64,000 nt of DNA from Halobacillus yeomjeoni (GCF_020171525.1 NZ_JAIVAI010000002.1:62001-126000); one strand, 5' to 3'. Counted from the stretch's first letter, positions 8,946 to 17,919 are shown. Translations and numbers: made by a program. Notes: generated by a model from the letters alone, not told the origin.

Positions 8946-9482
8946 TTGAAGAAAATGATCGTATTCAGCCTGCTCGGCCTTCTGATCGTAGGAGGAGGCG
9001 TAATGTGGTATGCACAGGGCGAGCTTATGCCTTCCAACGGAAATGAAGTGGAAACAGCCAAGAATTCTCATGGAGCTCAAGGGGCTGTCAGCGGTGCAGT
9101 CACTGAGGAAGATTTGGAGACCTTTGAAGAAGAAGGGAAAAATCCATTCGGCGAAACGATTCCTGCAGACAAACTGAGTGAAGATAACGTGAAGGATTAT
9201 ATTCATGGGATGTCTCACCAAAAAGTGAAAGCCAAAAAGAAATGGTATTTCTATGAAATGCACCCTGAAAGAATCACTTGGTTACTCGAAAGTTTGGATC
9301 AAGTGGAATTGAAGCACGAAGATGTGTATAAAAGAATCCTGAAAAAGTGGCAGGCCGGGAATTTTGATACTGTGGATGATGATCACAATGCCATTTGGAA
9401 CCTGAACAACGGTACGGTAGGAAAAGCGACAGGCATCCTATCACCTGAAGAAGAAAAGAAATTCGTGGAAAAAAACAAATAA
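8946..9482 (+). CDS. DUF6241-type membrane-anchored protein
   Basis: A 178-residue protein of unknown function with an N-terminal transmembrane anchor (about residues 5-24), a short acidic linker and a conserved domain that I recognise as DUF6241. Visible blocks are PADKLSEDNVKDYIHGMSHQ, ERITWLLESLD and HNAIWNLNNGTVGKATG. The domain would lie outside the membrane. The start is TTG at 8946, 10 bases after AAGGAGG (8929-8935); the next ATG at 8955 would be 19 bases away and would lose KK before the anchor. It is monocistronic with its own terminator. Confidence 0.8.
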   Translation: MKKMIVFSLLGLLIVGGGVMWYAQGELMPSNGNEVETAKNSHGAQGAVSGAVTEEDLETFEEEGKNPFGETIPADKLSEDNVKDYIHGMSHQKVKAKKKWYFYEMHPERITWLLESLDQVELKHEDVYKRILKKWQAGNFDTVDDDHNAIWNLNNGTVGKATGILSPEEEKKFVEKNK

Positions 9483-9483
9483 C

Positions 9484-9517
9484 AAAAAGCCCGGAACTAA
9501 AAAGTTCCGGGCTTTTT
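9484..9517. terminator. Bidirectional terminator
   Basis: Stem AGCCCGGAAC/GTTCCGGGCT with flanking A and T runs, between the convergent DUF6241 and GNAT genes. Confidence 0.9.
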
Positions 9518-9520
9518 CTA

Positions 9521-9919
9521 TCACATCTCTTCAGCTGCTTTTCGGAACCCTGCGAACGCCCGATAGCCCCGCTTTTCATAATATCCGCCTGAATCGTTCG
9601 TAGCCAGCATCTCTACACGAGTGCTTGGATAGCATTCGTGCGCCACTTGAATCAATTTATCTCCGATGCCCTGGTTCCGATGACTTTCCTTGATCAGCAG
9701 TTCGCAAATATAAAGTGTGATATTTCCATCCGTCAATCCTCTTAAATAACCGACAACTTCATCTCCATCGGTCGCGACAAGTGCGGGTTCTGAATTCAAC
9801 CAGGAACACATCGTGTCCTGCCCTTTTTCGATTAAGCTTGTCCAACCTTCTTTTTGATTCAACTGCTGCACGGCCTCAAAATCACTTTCTTGAAACGTAC
9901 GAACTTGAATTGTTTTCAT
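9521..9919 (-). CDS. GNAT family N-acetyltransferase
   Basis: A 132-residue acetyltransferase. The acetyl-CoA pyrophosphate loop is HRNQGIGDKL (about residue 82), and the C-terminal GGYYEKRGYRAF is the usual strand 6-7 region. The acceptor substrate cannot be read from the sequence. GGAAGG precedes the ATG at 9919. It has no operon partner. Confidence 0.85.
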   Translation of the reverse strand: MKTIQVRTFQESDFEAVQQLNQKEGWTSLIEKGQDTMCSWLNSEPALVATDGDEVVGYLRGLTDGNITLYICELLIKESHRNQGIGDKLIQVAHECYPSTRVEMLATNDSGGYYEKRGYRAFAGFRKAAEEM

Positions 9920-10136
9920 TTCATCGAACCTTCCTTCTTGTTGTGTATTTCTCTCTTCTATCGTTCACCCTATCTGAATGTTTGCTCACATTCTTTCTCT
10001 TCCCTCATTATACGATGTATTAACAGGAATGGTTTCATAATCTATCCAAAAATTTCGTCAATTTTCTTCGTTTTCTCTTATTTATGCTAAAATATATGCG
10101 TGAGCTTTTGATAGCAATAAGGAGTGAACATATACA

Positions 10137-10604
10137 ATGAAGAAGTTGATTTTACTTGCCATGTTTTTGCTTCTCGTGGGCTGCTCGTCACAGGACTTAG
10201 CCCTCGAAGATTTGAAAGAGAGTTACCCAGACTCCTTCGCAAAACCGGTGGATTCTTTATCACAAAGAGAATTGGCTGATATCGGACTGCCTGACGAACT
10301 GCCTTTTGAAGTATCGAATGTAGAAGCTGAAGTGGAAGATGAGAAGGTGGATGTCCATTATCAGTCTGCAGGTTCAGAAGAAGTTTCTGTACGTACATAC
10401 TTTTCACCGGAAAACATTCTGCAGGAATCCCAGCTGCAAGTGCCGTTGAATTCAGGAGCGGTTGCGGGCGTACAGGAAAAAGAAGACTATGTCTTCGTAG
10501 AATGGTATGAAAGCGAAGAGGATATCGTCTACCAAATCAAATACAGCGGTGGCAAAAAAGATAAGCGCACCCAGCAGGCTTTGGAAATCGCCAACTCTAT
10601 ATAA
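10137..10604 (+). CDS. Putative lipoprotein of unknown function
   Basis: A 155-residue protein starting with a lipoprotein signal: positively charged start, hydrophobic core, lipobox LLVGC (Cys near 16). It is therefore probably anchored to the outer face of the membrane. The mature part is acidic, and I recognise no domain. AAGGAG upstream supports the ATG at 10137. The gene is alone between two terminators. Confidence 0.75.
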   Translation: MKKLILLAMFLLLVGCSSQDLALEDLKESYPDSFAKPVDSLSQRELADIGLPDELPFEVSNVEAEVEDEKVDVHYQSAGSEEVSVRTYFSPENILQESQLQVPLNSGAVAGVQEKEDYVFVEWYESEEDIVYQIKYSGGKKDKRTQQALEIANSI

Positions 10605-10612
10605 AAATTAAA

Positions 10613-10646
10613 CCGTCCAGGGAATCGTCCCTGGACGGCTTTTTTT
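10613..10646 (+). terminator. Terminator after the lipoprotein gene
   Basis: Perfect 11-bp stem CCGTCCAGGGA/TCCCTGGACGG, 4-base loop, then T8. It reaches the stop codon of the convergent oxidoreductase gene. Confidence 0.9.
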
Positions 10647-11640
10647 ACATAGTCATGTTTACGATTGTTCTGCCTTTGACTTTACCTTTTAAAATGTCTG
10701 AAAGTGTTTGGGGAAGTTCATCCAGTGACACTTCATGACTCATTTCACTTAACTCATCCGGTTTCAAATCATTCGCCATCCGATTCCATAATTTATCCCT
10801 TGTTTCTTTGGGGCAATATACGGAGTCGACACCAAGTAAGCTTACCCCGCGGAGGATGAAAGGAAAGACTGTGGTAGGCACTTCAACTCCAGCCGTCAAA
10901 CCACTGACTGCTACAGCACCACCATATTGCGTGTTACTAAGTATGGATGCCAACGTTTTTCCTCCCACCGGATCGACGGCGCCGGCCCACTTCTGTCTGC
11001 CCATCGGACGGATCTTTTCTGGAGTGACTTCTTCCCTTGAGACGATTTCTTCAGCACCGAGGTTTTTCAAATACTCTTTTTCTGATTCTTTGCCTGTACT
11101 AGCTGTCACATGATAACCACGCTTGGATAACATAGACACGGCCATGCTGCCGACACCACCTGTCGCACCGGTGACCAGGACGGTTCCGTCTTCAGGGGTT
11201 TGTCCGTTTTCTTCAAGTTGCTGAAGAGAAAGAGCTGCCGTGAAACCGGCTGTTCCATATATCATCGCTTCTTTCAATGTAAGACCTTCCGGTAATGGAA
11301 CCACCCAATCGGCTGGAACCCGCGCATACTGACTGTATCCACCATAGTGGGAAACCCCTAGTTCATAACTGGTAACGATGACTTCGTCCCCTTCTTCGTA
11401 CCTCGAATCCTTTGAATCTGTCACTGTACCTGCAAGGTCGATACCTGGAACAAAAGGATACGATTGAACGATTTTCCCATTCGGGATACTTGCCAATCCA
11501 TCCTTATAATTGACACTGGAATAATGGACCTTTATCGTTACGTCACCTTCAGGCAGATCTTCCTGCGTGAGCGTTTCAATCTTCGCTTCTACATCGTTTT
11601 CGACTTTATCCACGACTAATGCTTTGAATTCTGTATTCAT
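10645..11640 (-). CDS. YhdH/YhfP family quinone oxidoreductase
   Basis: Zinc-independent MDR-superfamily oxidoreductase of 331 residues, like B. subtilis YhfP and E. coli YhdH/AcuI (acryloyl-CoA reductase type). The N-terminal GroES-like part has SSVNYKDGLAS and PGIDLAG; the NADPH-binding motif is VTGATGGVGSMA (about residue 154). It likely reduces an activated double bond or quinone. It is divergent from a TetR regulator and shares a long palindromic operator, so induction by an electrophile or fatty-acid-like ligand is plausible (inference). Confidence 0.9.
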   Translation of the reverse strand: MNTEFKALVVDKVENDVEAKIETLTQEDLPEGDVTIKVHYSSVNYKDGLASIPNGKIVQSYPFVPGIDLAGTVTDSKDSRYEEGDEVIVTSYELGVSHYGGYSQYARVPADWVVPLPEGLTLKEAMIYGTAGFTAALSLQQLEENGQTPEDGTVLVTGATGGVGSMAVSMLSKRGYHVTASTGKESEKEYLKNLGAEEIVSREEVTPEKIRPMGRQKWAGAVDPVGGKTLASILSNTQYGGAVAVSGLTAGVEVPTTVFPFILRGVSLLGVDSVYCPKETRDKLWNRMANDLKPDELSEMSHEVSLDELPQTLSDILKGKVKGRTIVNMTM

Positions 11641-11676
11641 CTCTATCCTTCCTCTCTCAGATTTTGGGATAAATCA

Positions 11677-11706
11677 AGCATAGTACATTTTATACTGACT
11701 GGTCAA
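11677..11706 (-). promoter_or_regulatory. Promoter of the quinone oxidoreductase gene
   Basis: -35 TTGACC (11701-11706), 18-base spacer, -10 TATGCT (11677-11682). The -35 box lies inside the palindrome at 11691-11728, so repressor binding would block it. Confidence 0.7.
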
Positions 11707-11728
11707 TTTATTTTGACCAGTCAGTATA
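11691..11728. promoter_or_regulatory. 38-bp palindromic TetR operator
   Basis: Perfect 16-bp inverted repeat, TATACTGACTGGTCAA and its complement, around a 6-base centre. The core ACTGACTGGTCA resembles operators of TetR-family repressors. It lies between the divergent oxidoreductase and TetR genes. Confidence 0.85.
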
Positions 11729-11796
11729 ACAAAGTCGTAAACGAACTTAAAATCTTGTATAATGGACTCAGGTTACATAGTGGAGGGTCAATGATC

Positions 11797-12390
11797 ATGG
11801 CTAAAAAAGCAGAAACGAGAAAGCAGCAGATATTGAAGGCTGCGTTTCAAGCAGCATCAGAAAAAGGATATGAATCCGTCACTTTACAGGATATTGCAGA
11901 CTATGCTGATGTAAGTAAAGGGGTAACTAACTACTACTTTAAAAATAAAGCGGACGTATTCGCCCACCTGTTTGAATGGATCACAGGGAGAATTTATGAA
12001 AAAGAAGCAGCGTCTATTCATGAACAAGAGACTGCAGTAAAAATGTTGGAAGCCTATATCAATCAAGTGTTTATCAGTCCGGCCGAAAACAAAACGTTTT
12101 ACCGTGTTTACGTGGACTACCTATCACAAATCAAAAACAATAAAGCCTATCAGGAAATCAATCAGCAGTTCTATGAAAACTGCTGGTCGATTGGTCGGTC
12201 GATCATTAACAAAGGCTTAGAGGAAAATGTGTTTTCAGTGAATGATATTGAGGAAGCGACGATCAGCATTCGCTGTATTATCGATGGAAGTTTGATTCAG
12301 TGGTTGATGAGAGAAGACGACCAGCTGCATGACTACTATAAATCCATTTGCTACGACTCCATCCTCCGTGTTTTGAATTATAAAGAATAG
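11797..12390 (+). CDS. TetR/AcrR family transcriptional regulator
   Basis: A 197-residue regulator. The N-terminal helix-turn-helix is typical (TLQDIADYADVSKGVTNYYF, about residues 31-50), and the C-terminal ligand domain is not assignable. An upstream in-frame TTG lies inside the operator, so I chose the ATG at 11797, which follows GGAGGG by 9 bases; the ATG at 11791 is only 3 bases from it. It most likely represses itself and the divergent oxidoreductase. Confidence 0.88.
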   Translation: MAKKAETRKQQILKAAFQAASEKGYESVTLQDIADYADVSKGVTNYYFKNKADVFAHLFEWITGRIYEKEAASIHEQETAVKMLEAYINQVFISPAENKTFYRVYVDYLSQIKNNKAYQEINQQFYENCWSIGRSIINKGLEENVFSVNDIEEATISIRCIIDGSLIQWLMREDDQLHDYYKSICYDSILRVLNYKE

Positions 12391-12426
12391 AGTAATCCGG
12401 TTGTAAAAGTTGCACTGACGAAAGAT

Positions 12427-12466
12427 GGCTCAGAGGTTGTATAAATACCTCTGAGCCTCTTTTTTT
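12427..12466 (+). terminator. Terminator after the TetR gene
   Basis: 11-bp stem GGCTCAGAGGT/ACCTCTGAGCC, 9-base loop, then a long T run. Confidence 0.9.
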
Positions 12467-12479
12467 CTGCCTGAAAATA

Positions 12480-13055
12480 TCAGTAGCCTTTTTCTGCAGC
12501 CTCAGCATCTGCTTTTGTCGGGTGAACCGTACCGAATGGATGATTTGGTGGAGCGTAGATCGAGTAAAGTTTCAAAGGGACATCCCCGGTATTCGTCAAG
12601 TTATGCCATGTCCCTGCAGGAATCACGATGGCATCGTCATCATAGACCTCTCGGACATAGTTCAGTTCATTTTTGTTCTCTCCCATTTCCACGACGCCCT
12701 CGCCTTGTTCAATGCGCAAAAACTGATCAAGGTCCGGATGGATTTCTAAACCGATATCTTCACCGACACCAATGCTCATCAACGTAATCTGCAGGTATTC
12801 ACCCGTCCATAATGCAGTACGGAATGTATCGTTTTGCAAGGTGGCTTCATTGATGTTCATCACGAATGGGTCCTGCCCATAGTCTGTTAAAGTCAGATCC
12901 CCCTGCATATTGGATGAACGGTAATAATCAAACCCATTTGGATGCATGGCTTGATAAGGCGCTGTCCAGTACACAGATGGGTTCCTATAATAAGAAATGG
13001 GGGCAGATTGAGGATGCTGGTATAAATATGGATAATATTGAGGAACAAAATTCAT
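12480..13055 (-). CDS. Cupin domain protein
   Basis: A 191-residue protein with a proline- and tyrosine-rich N-terminus (about residues 1-45) and a single cupin barrel. Metal-binding positions are seen in EIHPDLDQFLRIEQGEG (first motif, near 107) and IPAGTWHNLTN (second motif, near 150). The C-terminus PPNHPFGTVHPTKADAEAAE is shared by a Bacillaceae group of mannose-6-phosphate-isomerase-like cupins of unknown role. The frame is open 27 codons further, but GAAGGG ten bases before the ATG at 13055 fixes this start. Monocistronic. Confidence 0.82.
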   Translation of the reverse strand: MNFVPQYYPYLYQHPQSAPISYYRNPSVYWTAPYQAMHPNGFDYYRSSNMQGDLTLTDYGQDPFVMNINEATLQNDTFRTALWTGEYLQITLMSIGVGEDIGLEIHPDLDQFLRIEQGEGVVEMGENKNELNYVREVYDDDAIVIPAGTWHNLTNTGDVPLKLYSIYAPPNHPFGTVHPTKADAEAAEKGY

Positions 13056-13138
13056 ATATCTCGATCCCTTCACTGTAGATAAAATTATCCTATGCATGTA
13101 GGGAAAGAGTGTACTTAGATAAGTTTTTTTAATCAATA

Positions 13139-13178
13139 GGAAAGGACTGAATCATTATAGATCCAGCCCTTCCTGATT
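13139..13178 (-). terminator. Probable terminator after the MscS gene
   Basis: Long imperfect stem AGGAAGGGCTGGATC/GATTCAGTCCTTTCCT around a 6-base loop. The following T stretch is weak, so termination is likely but not certain. Confidence 0.55.
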
Positions 13179-14245
13179 TATTTCTTCAATTCTTCCAGTA
13201 TAGAAGTATCTAAACTACGCACGTGCAAGTCGCGCTGTGGGAAAGGAATTTCCACGTCGTTTTCTCTGAAGATGGCATCGATACGGAAATTCACGTTACT
13301 CCTGATGCGGATCATGTTTTCAGGATTCGATATCCAAATGAACAATTCAAAATTCAAGGAAGAATCCCCGAATTCTTTGAAATTAACAAAAGGTTCCGGG
13401 TGATGACGTACGGTCGGTGAAACGCCTGCTTCATCTTTGGCGACCTGTAACAAAAGCTCTTTCACCAGGGGCACATCACTCCCATAAGCGACACCGACAG
13501 GGATGACCAGGCGAATGACTTTATCACTATAGGATCGGTTGACGACATGTTCTTCCAGAAAATAAGAGTTAGGGACGATGATATGTTCGTTGTCCAGCGT
13601 CTTGATGACCGTCGCACGCATATTGATCCGGTCCACATCCCCTACAATGTCATCAACGACTACGCGGTCTCCCACTTTTATGGGGCGTTCAAATAAAAGG
13701 ATGACCCCTGATATGAAGTTGGAAGCGATGTTCTGCATCCCGAAACCGATTCCGACACCGATGACACCCGCAAAAACAGTCAGGGCACTCAGTTCAAAAC
13801 CGACAGTAGATAAACTGACCAAAATCGCGAGCACCATGATGACATAGTGGAAGGTTTTATCAAACGTAAACCGAACACCCTGGTCCAACTCATACCTTTT
13901 ATAGACCGTCGGAAAAATATAGCTTCGTACAAGCAGAGAAATACGGTTGGTCAATGACACGATCAGCACGGCCAAAATCAAAAGAAAGACCGAAACTTCT
14001 TCAGAGCTGATTGTGAAGAGAGGATCGAACATCCAATCCGAACTTCTGAAATAGACCAATGTATAGATGAGGATTCCATAAGCCGATATCCAATTCACCA
14101 TACTCTTTATGATGTGATAGATATGATTCCTTTTCTCTTTTTGATTCTTCCACTTTTCCAAAAGCGACAAAACGATCCATCGCAGCAGTAAGACACTGAA
14201 AAAAACAATAGCAAAGATGACGAACGTATTTTCAATCCAATACAC
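13178..14245 (-). CDS. MscS family mechanosensitive channel
   Basis: A 355-residue membrane protein with four or five predicted transmembrane segments before residue ~190 and a cytoplasmic MscS beta domain after it. The pore helix is rich in glycine and alanine (FAGVIGVGIGFGMQNIASNF, about residues 160-180). The beta domain has FERPIKVGDRVVV. Such channels release solutes on hypo-osmotic shock, which suits a salt-tolerant cell. The start is GTG, 8 bases after AAAGGA. The upstream helicase gene ends 16 bases before it, so the two are probably cotranscribed. Confidence 0.9.
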   Translation of the reverse strand: MYWIENTFVIFAIVFFSVLLLRWIVLSLLEKWKNQKEKRNHIYHIIKSMVNWISAYGILIYTLVYFRSSDWMFDPLFTISSEEVSVFLLILAVLIVSLTNRISLLVRSYIFPTVYKRYELDQGVRFTFDKTFHYVIMVLAILVSLSTVGFELSALTVFAGVIGVGIGFGMQNIASNFISGVILLFERPIKVGDRVVVDDIVGDVDRINMRATVIKTLDNEHIIVPNSYFLEEHVVNRSYSDKVIRLVIPVGVAYGSDVPLVKELLLQVAKDEAGVSPTVRHHPEPFVNFKEFGDSSLNFELFIWISNPENMIRIRSNVNFRIDAIFRENDVEIPFPQRDLHVRSLDTSILEELKK

Positions 14246-14261
14246 GTGAACAGTCCTTTCT

Positions 14262-16424
14262 TTATGCGTCCTCCACTTTTTCTAACTTCTTGAAATTACG
14301 GCTGATCGGCCTTGGAGCTTTCATCCCGTCAAAGAACACCCGGTACGTATTCTTATTTTCATCGATGTCTTCGATCGTTCCTTCGCCGAAGACCGGGTGT
14401 TTCACACGCGTACCTTTTGCGTATCCTTCAATTTCAGCTTCTTTCTGTCCAGGATGAGAAGCTTTGATATATTCTTTCGCTTCTTCAATCAACGCGTCTT
14501 CCAGCTCACCGATTCTTTCATATAAATCATCTTCCACTTCAAAGATGAACCGGGATGGATACTTCTTCTGACCTCCATTTTGGAAGCCTTCTGACTCCGT
14601 CAAATACAATTCTCTTTCCGCCCGGGTCACCGCAACATAAGCCAGCCGCCGTTCTTCCTCGAGGGCGCGTTCCTTCCGTGCACGAAGTGCCCGGACATTC
14701 GGCAGCACACTTTCTGTCATTCCCACGACGAACACGTATGGGAATTCCAAGCCTTTGGCCGTATGAATCGTCATCAATTTCACAGAGTCCACTTGATCAT
14801 CGCGGTCATCATCTGTGTAAAGGGAAATCATCTGCAAGTATTCTTCAAGATCCATATCTTCGCCCAGTGTCTGTTCATACTGAACGATGGAATGAAGCAG
14901 TTCCGTCAAATGGTCGAGCCGCTCTTGATCACCGTCTTCCCTTCGATAGGCTTCATATCCGGTAAGCTGAAGAGCTTCCTGCAGCAGCTCTGAAACGGAA
15001 ATTTCCGAGCGACGCTTCCGCAGACGTTCGATCGCCTGGATGAAGGAGTCTGCACCGGTTCGTTTGAAGCGGTCGTGGGTTGAATACTTCTTCAATGCAT
15101 CATATAACGTCAGGTTCTCTTCTTCCGCTCTTGAGCGTAGAAAGGCCATGCGTTTTTTTCCGATCTGCCGTTTGGGCACATTGATAATCCGGCTGAAAGA
15201 GAGATCATCCCCGAAGGCGATCATCCGCAAATGGGCCAGTGCATCTTTGATCTCCATGCGATCGAAAAATTTGAAACCGCCGAAAATCGTGTATTCAATG
15301 TTGGCGTGGATCAATTCCTGTTCTATGAAACGGGACAAATACTTCGCTCGATATAAAATCGCGATCTCCCTGAGCTCTGCTTTCTGGTCTTCCAAGATCT
15401 TCTGAATCCGGTGAACGACCCATTTCGCTTCCTCCACTTCGTCTTTCCCATGATAGTGGATAGCTTTCACGCCGGGAGGATTCGCTGTGTTCATATCTTT
15501 ATCCACTCTGAAGTAGTTGTGCTGAATCAGTGCGTTGCCAAGTGACAGGATTTCTGGTGTGGATCGATAGTTCTGTTTTAAAAAAATCGTCTGCGTATCT
15601 TCAAAGAACTGTTCAAATTCAACGATATACTTCGGGTCTGCTCCCCTCCATTCGTAAATCGTCTGATCGGGATCACCGACGACGAACAGGTTGCCATGCT
15701 TGTCCGAGAGTTTTTTGACCAGCTCGAATTGCTTCGAACTGCTGTCCTGGAACTCATCTACCTGAATATAAAACAGTCGATCCTGCCATTTTTCCAGCAC
15801 TTCTCCATATTGGTCGAAAAGGACGAAAACGAAGTTGAGCAGGTCGTCAAAGTCCAGACCGTACACGCGCTTCTGCTTTTTCAAATACCTCTGGATGATT
15901 TGACCGTCCAAGTCACCCGCGTCATCAATATTCGGCATTTCTCCCCGTAAGATCATTTGCTGCACATAATGGGTATTTCCCTTTAATATCCCGATCTTAT
16001 CCAAAATTCTCTTAAATGTTTTATCATTCATTTTCAATTCCATCTCTTCGAAAATTTCTCTCAAGAGAATTTTTTGGTCTTCAACATCAAGAATGATGAA
16101 ATTCTTCGGATAAAACAATCGATGGATATCTTCACGGAGGACTCGGACACAAAAACCATGGTACGTCGCAATGAAACCTGTGTCCTGCTCCCCGTCAATC
16201 AGCTTCTTGACTCGACGCTTCATTTCATGGGCCGCTTTATTCGTGAACGTCACCGATAATATGTTCGAAGGATCGACGCCGAGCTCATTGACGATGAACG
16301 CATAGCGGTGTGTCAACGCTCGTGTTTTCCCGGAACCTGCCCCGGCGATGACCCTTATGTATCCTTCTGTCGAAACGACAGCTTCTTGTTGTGATTCATT
16401 CAATCCGTTCAACAGTTCTTCCAT
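14262..16424 (-). CDS. UvrD/PcrA-family 3'-5' DNA helicase (likely PcrA paralogue)
   Basis: Superfamily 1A helicase of 720 residues with all motifs: Walker A AGAGSGKTRA (about residue 28), VTFTNKAAHEM, VDEFQDSS, GDPDQTIYEWRGADP, QNYRSTPEIL, TIHTAKGLEFPYVFVVG and YVAVTRAERELYL. The C-terminus ends in a Tudor-like segment (GTRVKHPVFGEGTIEDID), which in PcrA contacts RNA polymerase. It lacks the ligA/pcrB context of true pcrA and resembles B. subtilis YjcD in size, so I read it as an accessory repair helicase. Confidence 0.88.
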   Translation of the reverse strand: MEELLNGLNESQQEAVVSTEGYIRVIAGAGSGKTRALTHRYAFIVNELGVDPSNILSVTFTNKAAHEMKRRVKKLIDGEQDTGFIATYHGFCVRVLREDIHRLFYPKNFIILDVEDQKILLREIFEEMELKMNDKTFKRILDKIGILKGNTHYVQQMILRGEMPNIDDAGDLDGQIIQRYLKKQKRVYGLDFDDLLNFVFVLFDQYGEVLEKWQDRLFYIQVDEFQDSSSKQFELVKKLSDKHGNLFVVGDPDQTIYEWRGADPKYIVEFEQFFEDTQTIFLKQNYRSTPEILSLGNALIQHNYFRVDKDMNTANPPGVKAIHYHGKDEVEEAKWVVHRIQKILEDQKAELREIAILYRAKYLSRFIEQELIHANIEYTIFGGFKFFDRMEIKDALAHLRMIAFGDDLSFSRIINVPKRQIGKKRMAFLRSRAEEENLTLYDALKKYSTHDRFKRTGADSFIQAIERLRKRRSEISVSELLQEALQLTGYEAYRREDGDQERLDHLTELLHSIVQYEQTLGEDMDLEEYLQMISLYTDDDRDDQVDSVKLMTIHTAKGLEFPYVFVVGMTESVLPNVRALRARKERALEEERRLAYVAVTRAERELYLTESEGFQNGGQKKYPSRFIFEVEDDLYERIGELEDALIEEAKEYIKASHPGQKEAEIEGYAKGTRVKHPVFGEGTIEDIDENKNTYRVFFDGMKAPRPISRNFKKLEKVEDA

Positions 16425-16493
16425 TATTAGTTCTCACCTTTCAAAGAACATTTGTTTGTATTATAGCATATCAAAAATCAATTTCCGGACATA

Positions 16494-16551
16494 GAAAAAT
16501 CCCCACCTTTGAACATCTTTTCTAAGAAAGATCATCGAAGGTGAGGATTTT
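16494..16551 (-). terminator. Long hairpin terminator
   Basis: Extended stem AATCCTCACCTT/AAGGTGGGGATT with AAAGAT/TTTCTT pairing inside, followed on the minus strand by a T run. It ends the small DUF3006-like gene before the helicase promoter region. Confidence 0.85.
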
Positions 16552-16598
16552 CAATATAGCGGGCGTTCACTTATGACATAAATCCATAGTTTTTCAAT

Positions 16599-16805
16599 TC
16601 AAGCCTTCTCCATCTTATCCAAATTTGATACGATCTCGACATGTTTCAAGTTACCCATCGTATCAAAGTCGATCAACAACATATCGCCAGGTTTCGCAAA
16701 AGCGACCAGACGCTCTTTCAAAACAGAAAGTTCACTATGTTCGTATTCCTCTTGAGTCAAAATGGCATAAGCTCCCTCGAATCGATCCAACCTGTATTTA
16801 TTCAC
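16599..16805 (-). CDS. Small DUF3006-like protein
   Basis: A 68-residue soluble protein with the N-terminal pattern YRLDRFEGAYAIL, which resembles DUF3006 proteins (small beta-rich, unknown role). GTG start with AAGGGG 8 bases upstream. It has its own terminator. Function is unknown. Confidence 0.65.
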   Translation of the reverse strand: MNKYRLDRFEGAYAILTQEEYEHSELSVLKERLVAFAKPGDMLLIDFDTMGNLKHVEIVSNLDKMEKA

Positions 16806-16907
16806 CGCTTCAACCCCTTTTTATTTCTTAAAAGTACAGACAATAAAAGCATATATTTTATTTATTCCCTAACTGGATTTGACTAAACATGTCGAAAGAC
16901 GGAGGAC

Positions 16908-16936
16908 TGGACAACAAAAAAACTCCATGGTATAGT
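16908..16936 (+). promoter_or_regulatory. Promoter of the TetR-SMR-SMR operon
   Basis: -35 TGGACA (16908-16913), 17-base spacer, -10 TATAGT (16931-16936), just upstream of the palindrome at 16940. Confidence 0.75.
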
Positions 16937-16939
16937 TGA

Positions 16940-16961
16940 GACTAACAAACGTTAGTTAGTC
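16940..16961. promoter_or_regulatory. 22-bp palindromic operator for the SMR-linked TetR
   Basis: GACTAAC(A)AACGTT(A)GTTAGTC is symmetric at 20 of 22 positions and covers the expected transcription start, a classic autorepression position. Confidence 0.8.
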
Positions 16962-16974
16962 GAGGGGTGATGCC

Positions 16975-17565
16975 ATGACACAACAAAAAATCATTGATGA
17001 AAGCTTGATACTTTTTGCGCAGCAGGGATATGAAAGTACAAGCTTAGCCAATATTGCAGACGCCGTAGGCATTAAAAAACCTTCATTATACAATCATTTT
17101 GATAATAAAGAAGCGATTTTTCTGGCCGTTTTACAGGATGTAGCTCAAAGAGAAATGAAGTATTTGACCGAACAAGCAGAATTATCTGCGAACCATACGA
17201 TTTATGAACGGTTGCACCACATTTATCAGGTGTATCTCGATCATATGGCAGATTCGACCGAAGGATTGTTTTTCAAACGAGTGACCTTCTTTCCTCCGGA
17301 AACATTTGCAGATGAAATCAAAAATGTCTTTTTGAGAGTTGAAGAAGCGATGACAACGGTGATTCATCCCGTCATCGAGGCTGGAATTGAAGAAGGCGTA
17401 CTGCGTCCTCTTTCTCTCGACAGCCTGACTTCCGCTTTTTACACGTTGATTGACGGACTGTTTCTTGAAGAAAATTTTTATGACCGAGAAGTATTTAAGC
17501 AGCGACAACAAGCAAGCTGGGATATTTTCTGGCTGGGAATCAAAGATCCAAGTTGGGAGGAATGA
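16975..17565 (+). CDS. TetR family repressor of the SMR exporter operon
   Basis: A 196-residue regulator with an N-terminal HTH (SLANIADAVGIKKPSLYNHF, about residues 24-43) and a variable C-terminal ligand domain. It is the first gene of a three-gene operon; its stop codon abuts the start of the first SMR gene. With a palindrome over its own promoter it probably represses itself and the pumps until a cationic substrate binds (inference). Confidence 0.88.
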   Translation: MTQQKIIDESLILFAQQGYESTSLANIADAVGIKKPSLYNHFDNKEAIFLAVLQDVAQREMKYLTEQAELSANHTIYERLHHIYQVYLDHMADSTEGLFFKRVTFFPPETFADEIKNVFLRVEEAMTTVIHPVIEAGIEEGVLRPLSLDSLTSAFYTLIDGLFLEENFYDREVFKQRQQASWDIFWLGIKDPSWEE

Positions 17566-17910
17566 ATGATGGCATGGATCTATTTATTAATGGGAGCCGT
17601 TTTTGAAATCGGATGGGCTGTGGGATTGAAGCTTTCTGAAGGCTTCACTCACCCGCTTTACTCCCTAATGACTATTGTATGCATTGTTATCAGTTTTACG
17701 TTTTTTACCAAGGCACTACGAAAAATAGAAATCGGGACCGGATATGCAATCTTCACAGGGATCGGAGCTGCGGGGACAGCATTAATCGGAATGACATTTC
17801 TTGGCGATTCAGGCAGCGCTGGGAAAGTCTTTTTTATTGCTCTTTTAATCATCGGCGTCATCGGACTGAAGTTCTCTGATTACACACCACGAGAAACACA
17901 AACCGAGTAG
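17566..17910 (+). CDS. SMR family transporter subunit (YkkC/Gdx-like)
   Basis: A 114-residue protein with four transmembrane helices and the membrane-embedded glutamate near the N-terminus (GAVFEIGWAVGLK). The helix-3 signature GTGYAIFTGIGAAGTALIG is closer to the guanidinium exporter (Gdx/YkkC-YkkD) subtype than to EmrE. It is adjacent to a second, different SMR gene, which suggests an antiparallel heterodimer. Two ATGs (17566 and 17569) follow GGGAGG by 5 and 8 bases; either may be used. Confidence 0.87.
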   Translation: MMAWIYLLMGAVFEIGWAVGLKLSEGFTHPLYSLMTIVCIVISFTFFTKALRKIEIGTGYAIFTGIGAAGTALIGMTFLGDSGSAGKVFFIALLIIGVIGLKFSDYTPRETQTE

Positions 17911-17919
17911 GAGGGGTTA

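Noticed and set aside
11713-11796. N-terminal extension of the TetR protein from TTG at 11713
   Set aside because: That start lies in the operator and upstream of the -10 region; the ATG at 11797 has the correctly spaced ribosome site.
16820-16975. Guanidine riboswitch before the SMR operon
   Set aside because: The space holds a promoter and a palindromic operator only, too short for the ykkC RNA.
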